From Amycolatopsis sp. FBCC-B4732 (GTDB taxonomy: Bacteria > Actinomycetota > Actinomycetes > Mycobacteriales > Pseudonocardiaceae): a DNA stretch of 64,000 nucleotides. The DNA lies in assembly GCF_023008405.1 (NCBI RefSeq), contig NZ_CP095376.1, forward strand, positions 6,738,501-6,802,500. Reading direction: 5' to 3'. A model generated the notes under the pieces. The model saw only the letters and a list, made by a program, of their open reading frames with translations, searched no databases and was not told where the DNA came from. A program made the translations under genes and the position numbers. This document shows positions 1 through 8,275 of the stretch, in pieces. How positions within the stretch are numbered: position 1 is the first letter of the stretch; each line of letters opens with the position of its first letter.

Positions 1-1970
1 CCGTCGACGTCCGCGCACAGGCCGGACTCGGCGTTGCGCAGTTCGTAGGAGCCGTCCGGCTGCGCGGTGAACGTCCAGCTCTGGTTGGCACCGCCGTTCG
101 CGGTCCACGTGACCAGGTGCGTGCCCTTGGCGGTGCTGTGGCTCGGCACGTCGAGCGCCTTGCCGCCCACCGCGAGCGTGTGCGTGCCGGTCAGGACGGG
201 CGCGGTGCCCACCGCCGTGATGGCCAGCGTCTGCTGGGCCGCGGTGCGCCCGCCGCCGACCGGGCTGCCCGTGGTGTCCGTCCAGTGGCGGACCGGCGTG
301 GTCTCGGCCGGCCGGGCCGCGGACATGCCCAGCACCAGGCCGCTGTAGCGGTTGACCAGCCGGTACGTCCCCGACGCACCGGGGATGACGAACCACTGCT
401 GTCCCACCCCGGAAGCGGACGTCACCGTCGGCGCGGTCCCCCACGCCCGCGTGGCCGACGACGTGGCGGCGACGCCGAGCAGGCCGCCGCTCCCGGCGTT
501 GGTGATGCGGTAGGCACCGTCGCCGGTGCCGGTGAACGACCACGCCTGGGCGGCCGAACCGTCACCGGACGCGACCGACGTCGTCGCGGAACCGCTCTGG
601 GCGAGCACCCGGCCGTCACCGGTGGCGATGCGGTAGGTCTTGGCCGGGTCGAACGGGACCGCCGCCCGGGCCGGGTTGTCGATCGAGACGTTGACGTACT
701 CGCCGGAAGCGCCGCCGGAGCAGCCGAAGGAGCAGTACGCGCGGAAGTTCTTGCCCACGACGGCCGAGCCGGTCTTGTTCACGCCGTCGACGAACCACCG
801 GTACCACGACGCGGTGTGGTAGCCGCCGGTGCCGCCGATCGGGTACCACTTCTGCGTGGCCAGGTCGTCGGTGGCGTAGTACTGCTGCGGCGCGTTCCCG
901 CTCTGGTCGACGGCCTGCGGCTCGCCGATGTACAGGCCGAGGTAGGCGTTGTAGGTGATGTCCATGACGAACAACGGCGAGGTCGCGGGCATCTTGCCGG
1001 CCGCGATCTGCTGGTCCGCGGTGCCGGTGTTCGCGGGGCTGTACTCCTTCGCCGCCGGGGTGTACCCGGTGGCGCTGTCCGGGCCGACCGGCACCTGGTT
1101 GCTTTCCTTGCCGCCGACACCGGGCTCGGTCCAGGCCCCGCCGTACCACTTGCGCCACGACCCCGGCGCCATCTTGGCCGAGATCGGCGCCCGCGCGGCG
1201 TGCGCGTAGAAGGCCTTCCAGCCGCCGTTCTTGTCCACGACGCGCGAGCCGTAGAAGACGTAGAAGTAGCCGGACGCGGTGTCGACGTAGAGCCGCTGGT
1301 CGCCGTCGCCGTAGTAGTAGGTCTGGTTCGGGAAGGCGGCGGCGTCCCCGCGCTTCGTGCTGTACGGCGAAGTCAGGACGTGCGCCTCGATCCGCCAGGT
1401 CTTGCCCTGGTCGGTGGAGACCGCGTAGTCGACGGCGTCGTAGTGCAGGCCGTCACCGAAGGGCTGGGGCGTGAACTCGTTGTGCACCAGGCCGTACCAG
1501 TCGCCGGTGTCCGGGTCGACCCAGGTGCCGACGAGGTCGCAGAAGTTCTTCTGCGAGTAGCTCGACCCGGACGGCGGGTTCGTCGACTCCACCCCGGTCG
1601 GGCTGGTGTTGCAGCGTTTCGTGGTGTCGTTGTTGCGATCGGCCGGATCCGCGGGGTTCACGGCGTCGCTGACGGCGTTCCTGGTGAAGCTGTCGAAGTC
1701 GCGCCCGCTGTAGAACTCCCACTCGCGGGGTTGCGTCGCGCCGTAGAGGGCCGCGGACTGCTGGAAGTAGAAGGTGCCGTCCTTGTCGAGGTACGGACTG
1801 GCGGGCGAGTCGGTCGGCGTCGACCACGAGCCCGTCGACTGGACCGAGACGGTGTACCCGCTGGTGGGCGGAGCGGCTTCGGCGGGCGCGGCCGTGCTGA
1901 CCAGCACGGCGGCAGCGACCGCGACGGCGGCGCGTCTGCGGCGCGAGCCTGGTGACGAGGCAGGGTGCAT
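1..1970 (-). CDS. Secreted beta-propeller-like protein with ricin-type lectin domains (3' end outside window)
   Basis: An open frame of 656 residues runs from an ATG at 1970 to the left edge without a stop, so the C-terminus is missing. The N-terminus is a signal peptide: an arginine cluster, an alanine/valine-rich core and a probable cut near residue 33 (AEA). Residues about 40-430 are rich in Trp, Tyr and Asp, with strands like DKDGTFYFQQS and DTASGYFYVFYGS that resemble five-bladed propellers of the GH43/sialidase type. I cannot name a catalytic set. From about residue 430 there are ricin-type trefoil repeats (QAWSF, QQWFVI, NQSWTF). It is probably an extracellular carbohydrate-binding or carbohydrate-degrading protein. 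Confidence 0.8.
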   Translation of the reverse strand, partial: MHPASSPGSRRRRAAVAVAAAVLVSTAAPAEAAPPTSGYTVSVQSTGSWSTPTDSPASPYLDKDGTFYFQQSAALYGATQPREWEFYSGRDFDSFTRNAVSDAVNPADPADRNNDTTKRCNTSPTGVESTNPPSGSSYSQKNFCDLVGTWVDPDTGDWYGLVHNEFTPQPFGDGLHYDAVDYAVSTDQGKTWRIEAHVLTSPYSTKRGDAAAFPNQTYYYGDGDQRLYVDTASGYFYVFYGSRVVDKNGGWKAFYAHAARAPISAKMAPGSWRKWYGGAWTEPGVGGKESNQVPVGPDSATGYTPAAKEYSPANTGTADQQIAAGKMPATSPLFVMDITYNAYLGLYIGEPQAVDQSGNAPQQYYATDDLATQKWYPIGGTGGYHTASWYRWFVDGVNKTGSAVVGKNFRAYCSFGCSGGASGEYVNVSIDNPARAAVPFDPAKTYRIATGDGRVLAQSGSATTSVASGDGSAAQAWSFTGTGDGAYRITNAGSGGLLGVAATSSATRAWGTAPTVTSASGVGQQWFVIPGASGTYRLVNRYSGLVLGMSAARPAETTPVRHWTDTTGSPVGGGRTAAQQTLAITAVGTAPVLTGTHTLAVGGKALDVPSHSTAKGTHLVTWTANGGANQSWTFTAQPDGSYELRNAESGLCADVD

Positions 1971-2031
1971 GGGAACTCCTCGATCTCGACGTGGGTGGAC
2001 TCGCCGGGCGCCGGGTGTTCGCAGTGTGCAG

Positions 2032-2048
2032 GATGTTGTTCGATGTTG
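2032..2048. promoter_or_regulatory. Direct repeat GATGTTG, candidate operator
   Basis: Two identical GATGTTG heptamers lie exactly 10 bases apart (2032-2038, 2042-2048). They sit between the divergent secreted lectin gene and the gene at 2152. One-turn spacing suits a regulator binding one face of the helix. No regulator gene is adjacent, so function is only inferred. Confidence 0.3.
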
Positions 2049-2151
2049 CAAGATACTGTGGTAGTTCGTTCATGATCGCGCATCGCGCAGGTGGCGGGCC
2101 TCCGCGGGTTTCGAGGACACTGGGAATCCGGACGGCCGCGGAGGAGAAGAG

Positions 2152-2775
2152 ATGAGCGACCCGAGCACCCGGCGATTCCTGCACGGGGCGGCGGAACTGC
2201 TGCTGGCGGGCCCGCAGTGGCGGGCGGGCGAGCGGATCGACCTGCGCGTCGTCGAAGGCGGCTTCGCCACCGTCGTGGCGCCGGACCTGCGGGTGGTGGG
2301 CGGCGACCTCGTCACGCCGGAGACGCGCATCGCCCTGCACGGCCGGTCCTTCACCGAGGTGGCGGCGGAGGCGGGGATCGAGGCGGGCGCGCCGGCCGGG
2401 GTGTACGGCGATGGCCCGGGCGTCGGCGTCGAGGAGGTGCTCGCGCTGGACCCGGCCGCCGTGGCCGTGGTGCTGCGGGCCTTCGCCGACGGCGACCGCG
2501 CCTTGCGGGACTTCGCGCCGGAGGTCGTGCCGATCCTGTGGCCGGAGCACTTCGACGTCGCCGGCACGCTCGACGACGTCGACTACGGCGTCTCCCCGGG
2601 CGACGGTCACCTGGCCGAGCCGTACGCGTACGTCGGCCCGTTCGAGAAACGGGAAGGCGCGTTCTGGAACGCGCCCTTCGGTGCCGCGCGGCCGCTCGCC
2701 GAGCTGGACGGGGCCCCGGCGATCAAGGCCTTCTTCGACGAGGGCCGCGCGGCGTCGGTCAGCCCTGCGCGGTGA
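2152..2775 (+). CDS. Conserved hypothetical protein
   Basis: A 207-residue soluble protein with a strong ribosome site (GGAGGAGAAG) just before the ATG. It has no signal peptide or membrane segment. The sequence is acidic and rich in Ala, Val and Pro, with a WNAPFGAARPLAEL stretch near the end. I do not recognise a characterised family, although codon use is typical of the neighbourhood and argues for a real gene. It is divergent from the secreted lectin protein. Its last 17 bases overlap the end of the convergent oxidoreductase gene. Confidence 0.7.
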   Translation: MSDPSTRRFLHGAAELLLAGPQWRAGERIDLRVVEGGFATVVAPDLRVVGGDLVTPETRIALHGRSFTEVAAEAGIEAGAPAGVYGDGPGVGVEEVLALDPAAVAVVLRAFADGDRALRDFAPEVVPILWPEHFDVAGTLDDVDYGVSPGDGHLAEPYAYVGPFEKREGAFWNAPFGAARPLAELDGAPAIKAFFDEGRAASVSPAR

Positions 2776-3652
2776 GCTCCAGCAGGCGGCCGGTGAGGTC
2801 GAGGTGCTCCTCGACGCTGCTGGTCAGGTAGCTGATGTCGACGAAGACCTCGTCCGGCTCGAGCACCGAAACGATCTTGACGACGGACTCGGCGACGAGC
2901 TCCGGCTTGGTCTCCGGAGCCGCGTTCACGCGCAGCGCGACGCCGAGCGTCCCCGGATCCCGGCCGGCCTGCTCGGCACCGGCGCGGAGCTTGGCGAGGG
3001 TGTCGGTCAGGACGTTCGCCGGAAACGCCTCGGGCACCGACCAGACGGGCAGCCACCCGTCGGCCCGCTCGGCGACGCGGCGCAGCGCCTTCTCGCCGAA
3101 CCCGGCCAGGTGCACCGGCGGCTTCCGGACCGGCTTGAGGTCGACGTGGCTCTCGGCGATCGTGTAGCCGACGCCGGTGTGGGACACCAGGTCCTGGCTC
3201 CACCACTTGCCGAGCAGGTCGAGCAGGTCGTCCAGCCGCTTGCCGCGCTCGGACATCGGGATCCCGACGGCGTCGTACTCGTCCGGCGACCAGCCGATGC
3301 CGAGCCCGGGCAGCAGGCGCCCGTTGCTGGCGACGTCGAGGCTGGTCAGCAGCCGCGCGAAGTTGGCGGGCTGGTACTGCGTGGCGTTGATGGTGCTGGA
3401 CCCGAGGATCGCCGTCTCGGTCACCGCGGCGGCGACCGCGAGCGCGGTGAACGGGTCCTGCGCGGTGTGGAATTCTTCGGGCATGGTGTCGGAACCCGGG
3501 TAGGGCACGACGGGGGCGACGGGCGAGAGCAGCCGGTCACCGACCCAGAGACTGGCCGCCCCGGCCCGCTCGGCTTCGCGCGCGTACCGCGCGATCCCAC
3601 CCGGTGTGGCCGCCGCCTTGCCGAAGACCGGAAGGCTGAAACCAAGACGCAT
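2759..3652 (-). CDS. LLM-class (luciferase-like, F420-dependent type) oxidoreductase
   Basis: A 297-residue TIM-barrel flavin/F420-type oxidoreductase. It begins MRLGFSLPVFG and contains ERAGAASLWVGDRLL, ILGSSTINATQYQPANFARLLTSLDVASNGRLLPGLGIGWSPDEY and a C-terminal EHLDLTGRLLEL helix, the usual landmarks of the bacterial luciferase-like family. The ATG at 3652 is preceded by AGGGGAG, so I chose it over an upstream in-frame ATG at 3727. In actinomycetes this family usually uses reduced F420 rather than FMN. The substrate cannot be read from the sequence. It is monocistronic. Confidence 0.85.
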   Translation of the reverse strand: MRLGFSLPVFGKAAATPGGIARYAREAERAGAASLWVGDRLLSPVAPVVPYPGSDTMPEEFHTAQDPFTALAVAAAVTETAILGSSTINATQYQPANFARLLTSLDVASNGRLLPGLGIGWSPDEYDAVGIPMSERGKRLDDLLDLLGKWWSQDLVSHTGVGYTIAESHVDLKPVRKPPVHLAGFGEKALRRVAERADGWLPVWSVPEAFPANVLTDTLAKLRAGAEQAGRDPGTLGVALRVNAAPETKPELVAESVVKIVSVLEPDEVFVDISYLTSSVEEHLDLTGRLLELTAQG

Positions 3653-3775
3653 TGATTCTCCCCTGAAGAGCCAACGGACCGTACTGGTCCTGGTGCCACT
3701 AGTACTCGCATCTGGTTGCGTGTTCAAGCAGTTCCAGGGGATTCCCGATCTTGAAAGGCCGGCGTGGCGGCCGGG

Positions 3776-4960
3776 TCACGCCGCGCGCTGGTGGACCGCC
3801 TCCGGTTGCTCCGCCGGACGGGTCGCCGTTGCCAGCACCGCGATCGCGGCCAGCGGCACCACCAGCAACGCCAGTGCCGCGCTGATCCCCCACGTCTGCG
3901 CCAGCCAGCCGAACAACGCCGGCCCGGCCAGCACTCCCGCCTGGTGCAACGTCGAATACCGCGCGATCGCCAGGCTCGTGTTCCCGCCCGCCCCATGCCC
4001 GACCGCGCCGGAGATCACCGGGATCACCACCGCCAGGCCGCAGCCCTGGACCGCGAAGCCCGCCAGGCCGATCCACGGGTCCGGCGAAAGCACCGCGACC
4101 AGCACGCCCGCCACCGTCGCCGCCATGCTCCAGCGCAGCAACGACACCGGGCCGAGGATGCGGTGCGCGCGGTCGCCGAACACCCGCGTGAACGTCTGGG
4201 CCAGCACGAACACGAAGTACCCCAGCGAAGCCACTTCGACGGCCGCGCCGCGCTGCTCGCGCAAGAACACTCCGGACCAGCTCGAAACCGCGCCTTCGCA
4301 CAACGCCGCCGCCGCGCCGAGGGCGCCCAGCACCAGGACCCAGCGCGTCCAGCCGGACAGCAGCCCCACCGGCTTGCGCGGTCCGCGTCGCACGGTCTCC
4401 GGCAACGCGTGCCGCCCGGCCACCAGCGCCAGCACGCACAACACGGCCGCGACGACGCCGAAGTGCACGCCCAGCGGCACTCCCGCCCGGATCGCGCCCA
4501 GCGAACCGAGCGAGCCCACCAGCGCGCCGGCGCCCCACACCGCGTGGAGGCCGCTCAGGAACGGGCGGCCCCCGGCTCGCTCCAGTTCGACGCCCTGGGC
4601 GTTCATCGCCACGTCGAGCAGGCCCGCCAGCAGGCCCCACCCCAGCATCGCGGCCGCCGCGGCGACCGGGCCCGACGTCACCGTGACCAGCACCGGGCAC
4701 CACGGGACGAGCGCCGCCGTCCAGCGCAGGACCGTGCGCGTGTCCAGGTGCGCGGACAGGTGCCCCGCCACCTGCATCGCGATCAGCACGCCGACCGTCT
4801 GGAACAGCAGCACCGCGCCGAGTTCGGCGAAGTCCAGGTCCAGCGCCGTGCGCAGCTCCGGCACGCGCGTGAACCACGTGCCCAGCATGACGCCGACGAC
4901 GAAGAACACCGTGGCGACGGCGGTCCGTTCCCGGCGCAGGGGAAGAACGGCGCTAGTCAT
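3776..4960 (-). CDS. MFS transporter
   Basis: A 394-residue integral membrane protein with about twelve hydrophobic segments. It opens with RRERTAVATVFFVVGVMLGTWFTRVPEL, a start typical of the YbjJ-like branch of the major facilitator superfamily. The ATG overlaps the last eight bases of the glycosyltransferase gene, which indicates translational coupling. It is the third gene of the operon that starts at 8136. In that setting it may export the product of the two glycosyltransferases, but this is inference. Confidence 0.85.
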   Translation of the reverse strand: MTSAVLPLRRERTAVATVFFVVGVMLGTWFTRVPELRTALDLDFAELGAVLLFQTVGVLIAMQVAGHLSAHLDTRTVLRWTAALVPWCPVLVTVTSGPVAAAAAMLGWGLLAGLLDVAMNAQGVELERAGGRPFLSGLHAVWGAGALVGSLGSLGAIRAGVPLGVHFGVVAAVLCVLALVAGRHALPETVRRGPRKPVGLLSGWTRWVLVLGALGAAAALCEGAVSSWSGVFLREQRGAAVEVASLGYFVFVLAQTFTRVFGDRAHRILGPVSLLRWSMAATVAGVLVAVLSPDPWIGLAGFAVQGCGLAVVIPVISGAVGHGAGGNTSLAIARYSTLHQAGVLAGPALFGWLAQTWGISAALALLVVPLAAIAVLATATRPAEQPEAVHQRAA

Positions 4961-6257
4961 CGGTTCCGGTGCCGTGCTCGAGGTCGCCGTAGCCCTGCTC
5001 GCCGGTCCACGTGCCGACCGGGACGTGCGCGTTGAACGGCGCCCCGTCCTCGCGCCGCATCGCCGGGCGCCGGTGGGCCAGGTGGACGAACACGTCGTCG
5101 AACTGGATCGCCGTGCCCGCGGTGGCGACGCGGTAGAGCATGTCCTCGTCCTCGCCGCCCCAGCCGCGGTAGCGCTCGTCGAGCCCGCCGACTTCGGTGA
5201 ACAGCTCCGGGGTGAGCCACAGGCACGCACCCGGCACGTCCCGCAGCAGCAACCCGCGCGCGCCCGCGAGCGGGACGTCGGCGGAACGCCCGGCGCAGCG
5301 GTCCTCGATCAGGCGGTCGCTCGCCTGCGCGTCCAGCGACAGCATTTCCGTGTGCGGCAGGTGCGCGTCGTGGCCGTGCTCGGCGAAGCGCGCGTGGTTG
5401 CGCCGCAGGAAGTCGCGGTCGACCAGGATGTCGGCGTCGAGCAGGCACAACGTACGGGCGGCGCCGAGGGTGTGGCGGACGCCCGCGTTGACCGTCCACG
5501 ACTTGTTGAACAGGCCGTGCCCGGTGACGTGCAGGTAGTGGTCGGCCAGCGGCTCGATCCGGTCCCGCCACCGGGGCTTCTCGTCGAATTCCACCACGGT
5601 CACCCGGTAGTCCGACGCGGGCATCGTCTGGTCGCGCAGGGCGAGCAGGCACGCCATCAGGTTGCGGATCCGGCCCGCGCCGTCGCGGTCGGAGATCGGG
5701 ACGACGACGAGCACCTCGTCTCCGCGCCCGTCCGGACGGTTCGGCGCGCCGGCGGCGAGGCCGGTCAGCCGCTCGACGTCGGCGGTCCGCGCGTCGAGCG
5801 TGTAGTCCGGGCCGCGGAAGTAGTTGATGTAGACGTTGTCGTCGGCGACGTCGGCCCGGGCGGCCAGTTCCCCGGCCAGGGCCGGGTCTTCCTCGAACAG
5901 TTCCGCCACCCGCGCGGCCAGGGCGCGCTCGGCGTCGGCGTCCGTCGGGTGCGCGACCAGCCGCCGGTAGGCGAGGTCGCTCCCCAGCCGGGTGCCGATC
6001 GGGCCGGCCACCGCGCGGTAGAAGCGTTCGCTGTGCATCCAGTAGTCCGCGGCCACGTCGGGCACCGCCGGGTCGAGCGTCAGGACGACGTAGCTCGTCA
6101 CGCGCGCGGCGAGGTCGCCGGTCGCCGGCTCGGCCCGCCGGTAGGGCGAAACCGCCGCGAACGTGCCGTCACGCCCCGGGCGCGTCGGCTCGATCCGCAT
6201 CGGGTTCGCCGCCCGCAGCTCGCACATCGGGCTGCAGTCACAGGGGTGTGGTTGCAC
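4953..6257 (-). CDS. Family 2-like glycosyltransferase with galactosyltransferase-type C-terminus
   Basis: A 434-residue cytosolic protein. Residues about 165-420 form a GT-A fold: EVLVVVPISDRD, then NKSWTVNAGVRHTLGAARTLCLLDADILVD containing the DAD metal-binding motif, then GGLDERYRGWGGEDEDMLYRV, the Glyco_transf_7C/galactosyltransferase signature. The first 150 residues, including a Cys-rich CDCSPMC, match nothing I know. The start overlaps the end of the upstream GT4-hydrolase gene by 20 bases. Internal ATGs at residues 11 and 20 are alternative starts. It probably transfers a hexose from a nucleotide sugar. Confidence 0.8.
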   Translation of the reverse strand: MQPHPCDCSPMCELRAANPMRIEPTRPGRDGTFAAVSPYRRAEPATGDLAARVTSYVVLTLDPAVPDVAADYWMHSERFYRAVAGPIGTRLGSDLAYRRLVAHPTDADAERALAARVAELFEEDPALAGELAARADVADDNVYINYFRGPDYTLDARTADVERLTGLAAGAPNRPDGRGDEVLVVVPISDRDGAGRIRNLMACLLALRDQTMPASDYRVTVVEFDEKPRWRDRIEPLADHYLHVTGHGLFNKSWTVNAGVRHTLGAARTLCLLDADILVDRDFLRRNHARFAEHGHDAHLPHTEMLSLDAQASDRLIEDRCAGRSADVPLAGARGLLLRDVPGACLWLTPELFTEVGGLDERYRGWGGEDEDMLYRVATAGTAIQFDDVFVHLAHRRPAMRREDGAPFNAHVPVGTWTGEQGYGDLEHGTGTDD

Positions 6258-8136
6258 GGGGAAGCCGCCCTTCGGAGCCGGAGGTGTGGCGGACCAGGGC
6301 CGGGACCAGGTCCGGCCAGTCCACTTCGGACAGTTCGTGGCCGGTGCGGCCGAGGATCCGCAGTGCCGCGCCGGGGATCGCCGCCGCCAGCGCGTGCGCG
6401 TGGGCCACAGGGTGGATCGGGTCGTCGGCGCCGTGCACCACCAGCGTCGGCGCGGTGATCCGGCCGAGCCGGGGCCGCCACGGCGCGCCGTGGTCGAGGT
6501 AGGCGTGGTTGCCCGCGGACTCGAGCGTGCCGCCGGCGCGGGCGAACACCCGGGCCGCCACCCGCCGGTGCGCGTGCTCGTCGAAGTCCCGCCCGGCGAG
6601 GAGCCTCGCTCCCGCCACCAGGTGTTCGACGACCGAGTCGCGGTCGGTCCAGTCCGGCGGCTCGACGTCGGCCAGCGCGGTCAGCACGCGCAGCGCCGGC
6701 GGCGGCAGGTCGGGGCCGTCCGCACCCTCGCCGGGGCTGGTGGCCATCAGCGTCAGCGACGCGATCCGCGCCGGCTCGGCCAGCGCCGCGACCTGCGCGA
6801 TCATCCCGCCGAGCGAAATCCCGACGACGTGCGCGCGCTCGACGCCGAGCGCGTCGAGCACGCCGAGCGCGTCCGCGGCCAGGTCCCGCAGCTCGTAGGG
6901 CGGCTCGCCGGGCGGGTAGTGCACCGACCGGCCGGTGTCGCGGTGGTCGTAGCGGATGACGTACCGGGACCCGGCGGCGAGCAGTTCGCAGAACCCGGCG
7001 TCCCACGCCAGCATCGACGCGCCCGACCCGGCCACCAGCAGGATCGCCGGGTCCGCCGGGTCACCGAAGGTCTGCACGCAGAGGTCGACGCCGTTGGCGC
7101 GCACGACCCGGTCGCGCCCCGGCACGTCCACCACGAGCGGCAGGTCGTCGAGCAGGTCGCGGAACACCGCGGCGTACGCGGCCCGCTCGGCGGGCATGCC
7201 GTGGGTGCGCCGGACGTGCTCCCGGCCGTTGCGCCGCAGCCGCCGGGCCAGCACGTCGTCGTCGAGCAGCCGCCGCACCTGGGTGCGCAGGCCGTCGCGG
7301 TCGGCGAACACCAGGCCGGTGGCGTCGTGCTCGACCAGGCACGTGTTGCCGGGGATGTCCCGCACGACGACCGGGCAGCCGACGTCCATCGCTTCGAGCA
7401 GCGCGTTCGGGCTGCACTCCGATGTCGAGGTGTTGAGCACCGCGGTCGCCTCGCGCATCGCGGCGTGCAGGTCGTCGCGGTCCAGCGCGCCGACGTACCG
7501 CACCGCCGGGCTGTCCCCGCAGCGCCGCCGCACCATGGCCTCGTAGTCCTCGTCGTAGGAGACGCCGGCGATGACGAGCCGGACGCGCTCGTCCTCTTCG
7601 TGCAGCCGCTTGACGCAGTCGATCGCGAACAGCGGGTCCTTGACCGGCCGCAGCCCCGCGGGCAGGAGCAGCAGCTTCGCGTCGGCGCCGACGCCGAGCG
7701 CGCGGCGCAGCGAGTAGTCCGACGGCGTCGTCTCGACACCCTGCGGGATGCACCGCACCTTGTCGGCGACCTGCGGCCACAGCTCGCGGCTGCGCCGGAC
7801 GAAGTCGTCGTTGAACGCGACCAGGCCGGCTGCGCGCTCGACCGCCTGGGTCATCACCTGGTGGAACACCGGTTCCAGCGCGTACTCGTTGAGGTCCGTG
7901 CCGCCCAGGACGAGCACGTACGGGAGGCCGATCTCGAGGAACGTGCTGCCGCTCAGCAGGGCGTGCGTGCCGACCATCGCGAGCACGTCGCCGTCCTCGG
8001 CCACCGCGGACACGGCGGCCTCGTGGGGCTCGAGCCGGACCGCGTGCCCGCCGGCGGACAGGTGCCCGGCGATCCGCCGCGTCGTCGTGTCACCACCACT
8101 GGCCGCGGGGCTGTGGAGCAGGGCTAGCAGTTTCAT
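6238..8136 (-). CDS. GT4 glycosyltransferase fused to an alpha/beta hydrolase
   Basis: One continuous 632-residue frame encodes two enzymes. Residues 1 to about 335 are a GT4 (GT-B) glycosyltransferase, with RCIPQGVET, LLLPAGLRPVKDPLFAID, NTSTSECSPNALLEAMDVGCPVVV and the C-terminal donor-site pattern. From about residue 345 there is an RdmC-like alpha/beta hydrolase with nucleophile Ser441 in GISLGG, Asp571/572 in HGADDP and His600 in GRTGHEL, so the triad looks intact. It is the first gene of a three-gene operon, and GGGGTGG precedes its ATG. The hydrolase may remove an acyl or methyl ester from the glycosylated substrate. This is inference. Confidence 0.85.
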   Translation of the reverse strand: MKLLALLHSPAASGGDTTTRRIAGHLSAGGHAVRLEPHEAAVSAVAEDGDVLAMVGTHALLSGSTFLEIGLPYVLVLGGTDLNEYALEPVFHQVMTQAVERAAGLVAFNDDFVRRSRELWPQVADKVRCIPQGVETTPSDYSLRRALGVGADAKLLLLPAGLRPVKDPLFAIDCVKRLHEEDERVRLVIAGVSYDEDYEAMVRRRCGDSPAVRYVGALDRDDLHAAMREATAVLNTSTSECSPNALLEAMDVGCPVVVRDIPGNTCLVEHDATGLVFADRDGLRTQVRRLLDDDVLARRLRRNGREHVRRTHGMPAERAAYAAVFRDLLDDLPLVVDVPGRDRVVRANGVDLCVQTFGDPADPAILLVAGSGASMLAWDAGFCELLAAGSRYVIRYDHRDTGRSVHYPPGEPPYELRDLAADALGVLDALGVERAHVVGISLGGMIAQVAALAEPARIASLTLMATSPGEGADGPDLPPPALRVLTALADVEPPDWTDRDSVVEHLVAGARLLAGRDFDEHAHRRVAARVFARAGGTLESAGNHAYLDHGAPWRPRLGRITAPTLVVHGADDPIHPVAHAHALAAAIPGAALRILGRTGHELSEVDWPDLVPALVRHTSGSEGRLPRATTPL

Positions 8137-8230
8137 TTCACCACCCCAGTCGGGAATTTCACCACTCGGAGAGGAAGCTGCGGATCAGGGTGGCAGCTCT
8201 TCGTCAAGGGGAACGTCTCCTCGATTGCCC

Positions 8231-8243
8231 GTGCGAAACGCAC
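8231..8243. promoter_or_regulatory. Palindrome GTGCG-AAA-CGCAC
   Basis: A perfect 5-base-arm inverted repeat in the divergent region between the glycosyltransferase operon and the FAD oxidase gene. It lies 21 bases before the probable -10 of the oxidase. It could be an operator or a short hairpin; nothing else supports a role. Confidence 0.3.
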
Positions 8244-8263
8244 GTCTCGCGGGGTGCGTCGGA

Positions 8264-8269
8264 TAGGTT
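8264..8269 (+). promoter_or_regulatory. -10 box TAGGTT, leaderless promoter
   Basis: TAGGTT ends 6 bases before the GTG start at 8276, placing the expected transcription start at the start codon. The GGAGG just before the GTG is too close to act as a ribosome site. Confidence 0.45.
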
Positions 8270-8275
8270 CCGGAG

